Below, one piece after another: positions 27,385 to 36,650 of a stretch of DNA of 36,650 nucleotides. Under the pieces are notes generated by a model that did no database searches, was not told the DNA's origin, and worked only from the letters and a program-made list of their open reading frames with translations. Source of the stretch: Diphasiastrum complanatum (Eukaryota > Streptophyta > Lycopodiopsida > Lycopodiales > Lycopodiaceae); assembly GCA_029204225.1 (NCBI GenBank), contig MU835749.1, positions 1-36,650 of the forward strand, written 5' to 3'. Numbering within the stretch: position 1 is the stretch's first letter; each line of letters starts with the position of its first letter. The translations under genes were made by a program, and so were the position numbers.

Positions 27385-27800
27385 ATCTCCTCTACACTCC
27401 TAAATCCTATGTTAATTTGCCTTCATTCATGCTGCTGCATTTTTTTACTCATATTGTCGCACAGTCTGCGTATTTGAGCTGATTGTCGCTACAATCTGCA
27501 TTTTTACTCGGGAATTCCCATAAGCGAAAAATGCGACACTGTCGTTTTTTCACCTTCGGGCCACCCTGAGCAACCAAGTGTTTGAGACACTTCCAGAAAA
27601 GCGACAATCCGCATAAATACAAGCAAATTTGGATAGGCGAAAAATGCAAAAAAGATAAAAAGACGACACTGCCCTACAAATGCCAAAGGTGTCCTTATAG
27701 GAAAGCGAAGGTACCCTGTAAATCAATTTTTAAGACATTTGTCAGAGTGTCGCATTTTTTGCATTTTCATCAGCGTTAAATTTAGCGAAGCCCAACGTCA
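27357..27800 (+). mobile_element. Copia 3' LTR
   Basis: The LTR begins TGTTGGATTT after the polypurine tract. It contains GTCGCACAGTCTGCG, GCTACAATCTGCAT, GCGAAAAATGCGACAC, CACCTTCGGGCC and GCGACAATCCGCAT words that echo the modules of the minus-strand LTR at 5821-6250. The right boundary is uncertain. The 5' LTR end seen at 26058 (CCTCTTTTTCCAACA) was not found again here, so the 3' LTR is probably truncated. Confidence 0.55.
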
Positions 27801-28069
27801 CAGCCTCCTCACACTCGTTCCATGCATTGTGCAATCAGATTTGACAACAACAACAGCCACTCACAATCTTCTACAAACATCACAACCACTTTTGTACCTT
27901 CTTCATTTGCACACCTGTAAAAATTATGTATATATATTGAATACCATCTGCGTATTCAAATAAAAGAACAGATAACAGAAGATAAAACGAAACATCACTT
28001 GTAATCAGAGACAGACATTGTGAATGCCTTTGCGCATTGATTCATGCAGAAAAAAGAAGATATTAGGAT

Positions 28070-28552
28070 ATGAGACAGTGGATCAAACATCTGCAAGAAG
28101 AAGAGGAGCTTGAAGCTGCTAAAGCAACAACAAAAGTTCATTCTTCACCATTGCAGCCACCAAGAAATTCACGTACAGATATGAATGATCAGTTGCATCA
28201 TCATGAAGAACCCTTCAAGATGACTGAACCAAAAGCACCACAAACAGAACTGCTCATGAACATTTTGTCTAGCAAGATCAATATTTCATTGGTAGAGTTC
28301 CTGAAGTTGGTGCCAAAAGCAAAAGAAATCTTAGCGCAAAAGTTAGCTCAAGAAGAACTAGAAGTCCATCAGAAGCCACTTTTTTGTGCTGGATTTGAGA
28401 AATCTAATGAAGTACTCCATGTTGGAGCCGCTTGGGAAAGTGAACAAAAGAATATCACTTTGCCAATACAGCATAGACAATTTCCTAAGGAAGCAGTTGT
28501 GATAGATGGCGGTTCAGGAGTTAACTTGATTTCTACAAAGCTATGTGCATGA
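28070..28552 (+). pseudogene. Ty3/gypsy gag C-terminus and protease start
   Basis: This 160-codon open frame is hydrophilic at first. It then reads ELLMNILSSKINISLVEFLK, LVPKAKEILAQKLAQEEL and, near the end, KEAVVIDGGSGVNLISTKLC before a stop. VIDGGSGVNLIS is the retroviral-type aspartic protease site in the form common in plant Ty3/gypsy elements (D-G-G/S-S/G rather than DTGA). The preceding LKLVPK region is the usual linker between gag and protease. The protease is cut after about 20 residues; RT, RNase H and integrase are absent. The ATG at 28070 is probably not the original start. Confidence 0.7.
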
Positions 28553-28860
28553 AAATTTTGAGGGGGTATATATAGAAAATTTTTGCAGGTGTAAAAAAAA
28601 ATAACTTTCGACACGTGACGGCATCTAACTGATCCATGTGTGTTTTTCGTATAGATCATTATGACTCAATAATGAGGCCACGTGGTGTAGGACATGTGGC
28701 ATTCTTCACATGACAAATGTCAGATCAATCATTCTCTTGACGGCGAAATATTATTGACAAATAACACGATGACACGTGTCCTTTTGGACATCCTCTGCAC
28801 GTACAATTTTTTCTTATAAATAGGTCATTTATGTCGCGGATTTTCACGTAATTTTCTGAT
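28553..28860 (+). promoter_or_regulatory. Promoter-like stretch, probable gypsy LTR U3
   Basis: Three CACGTG G-boxes lie at 28612-28617, 28679-28684 and 28773-28778. The last is in ACACGTGT, an ABA-response-type core. They are followed by a canonical TATAAATA at 28815-28822. The order and spacing look like a real plant promoter. Because a gypsy remnant lies directly upstream and a purine tract TGAGGGGGTA occurs near 28560, I infer the U3 part of a 3' LTR rather than a host gene promoter. No host gene follows. Confidence 0.5.
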
Positions 28861-29377
28861 TTTTGCGCCGGATATCGATTTCAAACACACACTTTTCTCT
28901 GTTTATGATCTGTTTACATACTTGTGCCTAGATTCGATACTGCCTGCTCCAATATCGCTTTCAAGCGTGCCTTACGTTTGTTTTCTTGTCCGTTCTTTGT
29001 ACTCGCGCTCGGATTTGATACTCGGTTTTTTGAGCGCATAGGTCCTTGAGATTCTGATCTAATCTGCATTCTGCTTTGTCGGTTTCCAATTTCTTGATTT
29101 CCTTAGTTACTGTTGGCTTGAGAGATTCTACTAGCTCTATTTTCTATGATGTTGTTATCTTTTTGCTCGTGGATGTGTCTGCGTACCTTGGAACTTTTGT
29201 CAAATTGTCTTCTTCCTCACTCGTTTCATAGCCTGGTGGCACTATGATTTTCTATTTGTAGTGCATTTTGTCTGTAGGTGGATTGGTCCACATAGGTGCA
29301 TGTCGATATACATAAGCCAAAATTCTCCTAGCTATGTGTGGGTTCCACAATGGAAAATCCAAGCATAGATTATTGAC
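28861..29377 (+). other. Non-coding, probably R-U5 side of the same LTR
   Basis: The sequence is T- and C-rich with GATTCGATACT/GATTTGATACT and ATCG(A/C)TTTCAA words repeated at about 28877-28963. No protein is visible. A second LTR copy was not found, so the extent is unknown. Confidence 0.35.
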
Positions 29378-29894
29378 TCAGCATTGTGAACACCAAGGGT
29401 TAAACGTTGATGGATTACATCGATGTGGGCATTCGGCTCGACGATGTTTTCCTCCGCGTCCATAGCATCTTACCGTGTGTATTATGCCATCTCCCTGGAG
29501 TTGATATGCATACACAGGCAATGGATTTCCATTAGGATCTTCCACATAATAGACTAGTAGGCTATTATGGTCCTCTATTGAGTATGGTGACATGTAAGAT
29601 GATAGGACCAAGACTTCCACCTTGCCATTGTTTTTTGAAGAAACTCATGATTTAGATCCTTTGGATGATCTTCTTGTCAACTTGATACTTCCGCCCTTGA
29701 TCCACTTTCCTCTGGTCCACTTCGTTGCCTTCCATGGGTTTTCATTCTTGTTTAATCATCGCTTTTGATGACTCTAGTTCCTATGAATTCCCATTTGATG
29801 ATTCAGCAATGTGATGGATCCGATTGGTGTAGTCTCTGATTGTCTCATCAAGGAACTTTTGTAGCTTAGACAATCTTGCAAGGATGGTCTCCAT
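29378..29894 (-). pseudogene. Unrecognised ORF remnant with zinc-knuckle-like end
   Basis: On the minus strand an ATG at 29894 opens METILARLSKLQKFLDETIR and DYTNRIHHIAESSNG, a likely helical segment, followed by TAG, TGA and TAA stops in the same frame. After a frame change near 29630 it reads VEVLVLSSYMSPYSIEDHNS, LLVYYVEDPNGNPLPVYAYQ and TVRCYGRGGKHRRAECPHRC. The last part resembles a CCHC knuckle (RCYxCGGKHRRAEC) whose second Cys has become Gly or Arg. That points to a gag-like nucleic-acid-binding protein, but I do not recognise the family. Confidence 0.4.
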
Positions 29895-32495
<2,601 letters not shown>

Positions 32496-32522
32496 GCACA
32501 CGCACACGCGTGCGCGCGCACG
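32496..32522. repeat. Alternating purine-pyrimidine (CA/CG) tract
   Basis: Twenty-seven bases of strict alternation, starting GCACACGCACACGCG and ending GCGCGCACG. It includes CACGCGTG palindromes. It is CpG-rich within AT-rich DNA and has Z-DNA-forming potential. Confidence 0.85.
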
Positions 32523-35367
32523 ACACAAACATAAAATATTTCAGTAGTAAAATTCTCTCTCTATTTCCAACATATATTGCTAGTATCAATTCATCTTTTT
32601 CTTTATCTGTTGTTGCATGGTGTTATTAGCATTTTGCTAAATTTCAATGGCCACTATACATATTATGCATGGGGACATGGAATTGCCGAAGGAAACCAAT
32701 GTAGCAATTGCCATAAATGATAAAGGTTGGAAAATGTGTTCTTTATATTCTTTAAGAAAAGTTGTTATAGCCTTTCCTTCAATTATTCAAATATCTGCTA
32801 TTTTTCATTGTTAATACCTTGTTAGTACTTGCAATCAGGATCTTAAAGAAAGTTATCATTGATAAGCAGTAATGTTCTTGTCCATATTAATTGTCTGGTT
32901 CAAAATAACAATGTTGATAAAATAAAGAATTTGTCTATTACATTGACTTGGAATGGGACAACATTGGGAGGGAAAAGTTTGATTGCCCATAAATTGACAG
33001 GTAACATAACAAAGACAACTTCAAAAACCCCAAATATATGAGAGTTTGTTAGCAAAATAATCAAAATCTTTGGTTAAAAATTTATCACAACAATATGATG
33101 AGGATATTGTTCGTTCTATCTAAGAAAAAAAAACCCAATGTTTGATTTGTAAGGTGCCCTATAGAAAAATCTGAGGAGCATGGTGGATTTTGTTGCTTTT
33201 GTTGTGCTTGTAAGCCAACCTTATTGTAAAGATATATTGTTGTATTTTGATAGATATCAAGTATGTCCTATTCGTAATTCATGTTGCGTGATATTGTTCA
33301 TAGTCTTGTGGAGGAATAGGTCCTCAAATATCCCTCAACTTGGTTACAAAGAAGTGTCAAAGCAAATTTTAATGAGTAACTTCTACCATTGAAATGTTGA
33401 CATCATCAAAATTTGATGATGTTTTCAAATAACTACAACCCCTAGCCAATCAAAGAAGGTGATGGTTTTAGAATGTTGTCATATAAGCACGTCATTGATT
33501 TTTTGCTTGCAGTTTTGTAGAGCACATATTATATTTTTTTCTAATTGTATGCTTGTGGTTTATTGTAGACTTTGAAAATAGATCGAAAAGTACAAAATGA
33601 AGAATTAAAAAAAATCTATTCATTATACCTAACCTTCATCTAAAAGAAAAATGTCGATATGACTATTTGCAAAAGTTGTTTTTCCAAGTCAATTGGCAAA
33701 TGTGTCAAGTGAAAGATATATCAAGTTCAAAGTGAAAGATATTTCAAGTTCAAAATGTTGACGATGGGTCTAACTTCAAGTGTGTGCTTGATTAAAGATA
33801 TGCAAAAGAGGAGACTTAGAGCTCTCTTGGATATGTTTTCATCACACTAAATGAATACATGAATGTACAATGATGGTTGCCCAGGTATATAATCCCAAGT
33901 TACAATTTTCATTTTGAATCACTTCTTTCTTTTGGAAATATAATGGTTGCATTGTGATTGAGCTTGCAAACAAAAAACACTCATTGGAATAGATGAGGAA
34001 CTTTGAATCAATAGTGTTAAATAATTTTACAACAACCCCTGGTTAGGTCCATTTCAATCTACATGTTTGGTAAGTTGAAAATTTAAAATAGAGCTCTTCT
34101 ATTGGTCCAAGAGAAAAAATGGAACTGCCACCATTTCACATTAACATCCACTTGCCACTCTACGACAGATGACACGGCAGGGACCCACTGCCACATAGGG
34201 GCAAACCAAATCCATTTTTTGGACAAGCCAATGTCCTCTCACATGTTGACTTGCCCCTGGCATGTTGGCCTACATTTTGAAGTTTTTTAGCCCCTTCACT
34301 GCCAATATTCCTTTCAATGAAATGCATTTCAATATTGACCTTTTGAGTTGAAAGGTGATTGCTTGAAAAAATAACTTACGCACCCTTCAACCTATTAAAA
34401 CTGAAAGTTTCATGCTTTAATTTCAAAACACAACACCTTAAATAAGATGGACCCAATCGTATGTCAAGATTCAAATGGGCCAATCATATTGCAACCTTTC
34501 ATTTAACACTTACCAATCAAACGTGAAATGAGGGTGATCATCCGTCAACTCACTTGCCAAGATTCAAAAAATGGGTGGCAAGTGAAAGGGCCAGGCAAAG
34601 GGACTTGTTAGTAGTTTGAAACCACCCTTAGAAAAAATTTGGAATTATTTTAGAAGACATTAAGGATGCCCAATGGTTATCATTTGTCTCTCCTATTATA
34701 TGCAATTGCAATTGTACCTTATATTTGAGCTATTGAGAAAACACATATGCAGCAACAATGGGTTCCTCTTCAAGTATACAATATGAAGCTTTCTCATAAT
34801 CTTTATGCAGATGACATGGGTGACTTTCAACAAGCAATTTTAAAATTTCGATGCATTTGGAAAATGTCGTGTCAAAAAACCTAATCAAATAAAAGCTAGG
34901 ATCAAGAAACTAAAGCTAGATCAAGAAGAATACAAAACATTCATGTTGATATAGCCATAAAATGCAAAGTACATATAGAGCTCCAAGGAATCATCAATAG
35001 AATTGAAAGGGATGCAAACAAATTAAATACAAAAGTAGAATTGAGATTCATGTAAATTGGGCACATGAGACCTAGCAAGCTCTATTCCCAAGGCTCACAT
35101 TCACACAGAGGAGGCTAAGCTCTCTCATTTGCAAATGAGTCAAAAGATTCTCAAAATGATGTCTCTTGCCTACTTATAGATAACCCCACTTAACTATCTT
35201 GCAAGATAGTTAGCCCTTGTTAAGTCTTATTAAGTCTACTTTGGGCCCCTTATTAGCCTACTATCGTTATTTAAATACTTTGGAGGGCCTGAAAAGGGAA
35301 CCTCCTTGTTCTTAAGGCTAATAGCTCCTTTTGGGCCTAACAATGCTTACATGCATATTATAATATA
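32523..35367. other. AT-rich non-coding stretch
   Basis: I read both strands and found no protein family, tRNA or LTR I could name. Short frames (32859-33041, 33180-33392, 34102-34290) resemble nothing. A 23-base duplication is listed separately. The part from about 35080 to 35345 is rich in GGGCC and TTAAG words and could be LTR-derived, but no partner copy was found. Confidence 0.5.
33707..33752 (+). repeat. 23-bp tandem duplication
   Basis: AAGTGAAAGATATATCAAG plus TTCA is repeated immediately with one base different (ATATTTC for ATATATC). Two copies only. Confidence 0.85.
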
Positions 35368-35625
35368 TTGATAAGCACTAATGTACTAACACTACATGAC
35401 AGACAAAATGCAATTTCAAAATTTCTCAACAGACTCCAACAATATGGTGTTGCATTTGGGACTAAGATGAATTCTGGAGAGAAGTCTACATTGCTACTAA
35501 GTAGCAACCATCCATACCTCATGATCTACTTTGTACACATGAAGGACTTTGCTACTAACAGGTTAACAAGGAGGGAGAAAACTACATACATGACGACGCC
35601 ACTTGGAAAGTTCAGCAAAATTTGA
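35368..35625 (+). pseudogene. Possible LINE reverse transcriptase scrap
   Basis: The frame contains RQNAISKFLNRLQQYGVAFG and TKMNSGEKSTLLL. This resembles the plant LINE RT segment in which a helix is followed by SGLKINxxKS. The residues after it do not follow the expected LINE pattern and no FADD motif precedes it. A chance match is quite possible. Confidence 0.25.
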
Positions 35626-36650
35626 CTCACTTCTGACTCCACCACATTGGTTCTCTCAAGACCACTTCCCTGATATCTCAGGAGTCAGGGATGGCTGAAA
35701 CTCATCCATCGGTCTACTTCAGAAGTCTTCTAAGGTATGCATCTGAAGTTCAAGTTTAGTAAAGGTAAGCAAAACCCCACAAGGACCAGATTGGTGATGG
35801 AAAATCATTAAATATTAGATGCCTGAAATGATCCTGTCTGAAGCGTGTTAAACTGGCACCTGTCTGTGAGTGATCGACCACTCTATTCACAGTTTCTCCA
35901 ATTGATACCTGATTTCCTTCTTCAAGAAGAGATAATCCTTGATGATCTTCAGCATGTCCAAAAGCATACAAGATTTGTAACCACATCAATCATGGATAGG
36001 TCTCTACAGCAAGAAAAGCTGTCTAACAATCTGACACTAAACTCATGGACCTAAGATTCATCTGATCATGAGGTTCCAAACTCAGTAGTGGAAATTCAGG
36101 AAAAAGTAACTAAAAGGGACCCTGTGGCAGTTTCATTGTTAGCTACATACATTCTGGACCTTACTATGAGCTTTTACTCAAACTGCAGATTTGCTGGATC
36201 TAGAAATATCAGGGTTCATCAATCTTAACTACAATTTGGTGTGTATGCAATGATCAGCACCAAAACTTTGCACATACCATGACAATACAGTCACACTATC
36301 ATGGTAAAACAAAGCTATATTTATTTCTTTTCCAATTACATGTAGAGGTCAAAGCACTGATGATGAGTGTTGTAGTCAAGTGCCTACAATGTCAGATGGA
36401 TTTGAAAATAAGATAGAAAACCATGCAGGTGGCAAAAACACTCAAACACATTTTCTCAATTATAGCTACAAAGCCACCAAATGGAAAAATTGCTATAAAA
36501 GTACCATGTCAAAGTGTACACTCCAACCTTACGGTATGAGCTCCCAACTGGTGATTGTGACATCTTCTATAGACCAAAAAAGCTGCTCAACATCAAATGA
36601 ACAAAGAGACACATGGCTATCCACTGAAGACCCTTGGGATGAAACCTAGA
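35626..36650. other. Unassigned right end of window
   Basis: No gene recognised. Two plus-strand frames (35845-36054 and 36380-36649, the second open to the window edge) are hydrophilic and unlike any family I know. An imperfect inverted repeat CCCTGATATCTCAGG/GTCAGGG lies at about 35668-35690. The GC content is slightly higher than in the stretch to the left. Confidence 0.45.

Noticed and set aside
35368-36650. Exons of a host gene at the right edge
   Set aside because: The open frames lack any recognised domain and are separated by stop-rich sequence, and no consistent splice-site pattern was seen.

Overview
This window looks like nuclear DNA of a land plant with a large, repeat-rich genome. 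A gymnosperm is my best guess, but that is inference only. The DNA is AT-rich. It holds one convincing intact protein-coding gene, and most of the rest is decayed LTR retrotransposon sequence (Ty1/copia more than Ty3/gypsy), very long (AG)n microsatellites and unassigned non-coding DNA. I saw no bacterial-type operons, CRISPR arrays, tRNA genes or rRNA genes.

Layout. Positions 1-2034 are non-coding and contain two families of diverged tandem repeats, a 22-base G run and the presumed promoter. Positions 2035-4023 (+) are an intronless GRAS transcription factor of 662 residues that matches the NSP2 class (NODULATION SIGNALING PATHWAY 2, the regulator of strigolactone synthesis and of mycorrhizal and nodulation signalling). 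Positions 4811-5208 (-) are a Ty3/gypsy gag fragment. About 5820-9600 (-) is copia wreckage: an LTR, an RT-RNase H block lacking its YxDD motif, an LTR piece fused to RT, then gag, a zinc knuckle, a primer binding site and part of an LTR. A 204-bp (TC)n array follows. Positions 10024-12620 (+) are a fairly complete but mutated copia element (gag, protease, integrase, start of RT, LTR). Positions 12661-14595 are further copia pieces on both strands.

About 14970-17590 is non-coding, with one minus-strand primer binding site. From 17587 to 20693 two copia elements meet head to head. The plus-strand one is split inside integrase by about 1.07 kb of foreign sequence and is cut at 20694, exactly at its YVDD motif, by another LTR. 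Two direct LTR copies (20694-21046 and 24917-25268) bracket roughly 4.2 kb. That interval contains a minus-strand copia 3' end, with a palindromic TATA box in its LTR, and an unrecognised decayed plus-strand reading frame (22147-23559). Positions 26059-27800 (+) are a heavily deleted copia element with duplicated PPT/LTR junction sequence. Positions 28070-28552 (+) are a Ty3/gypsy gag-protease remnant followed by a promoter-like stretch with three G-boxes and a TATA box. Positions 29378-29894 (-) are an unrecognised zinc-knuckle-like remnant. A 202-bp (AG)n array lies at 30989-31190. The last 5.4 kb contains almost nothing I can assign.

The retroelement parts do not work together: every pol or gag frame is broken by stops, frameshifts or deletions, so they are fossils. 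The only gene likely to function is the NSP2-type regulator. I found no clear new multi-gene system. The most novel-looking items are the unrecognised reading frames at 22147-23559 and 29378-29894, the G-box LTR promoter, the palindromic TATA box and the duplicated LTR-terminus sequences.
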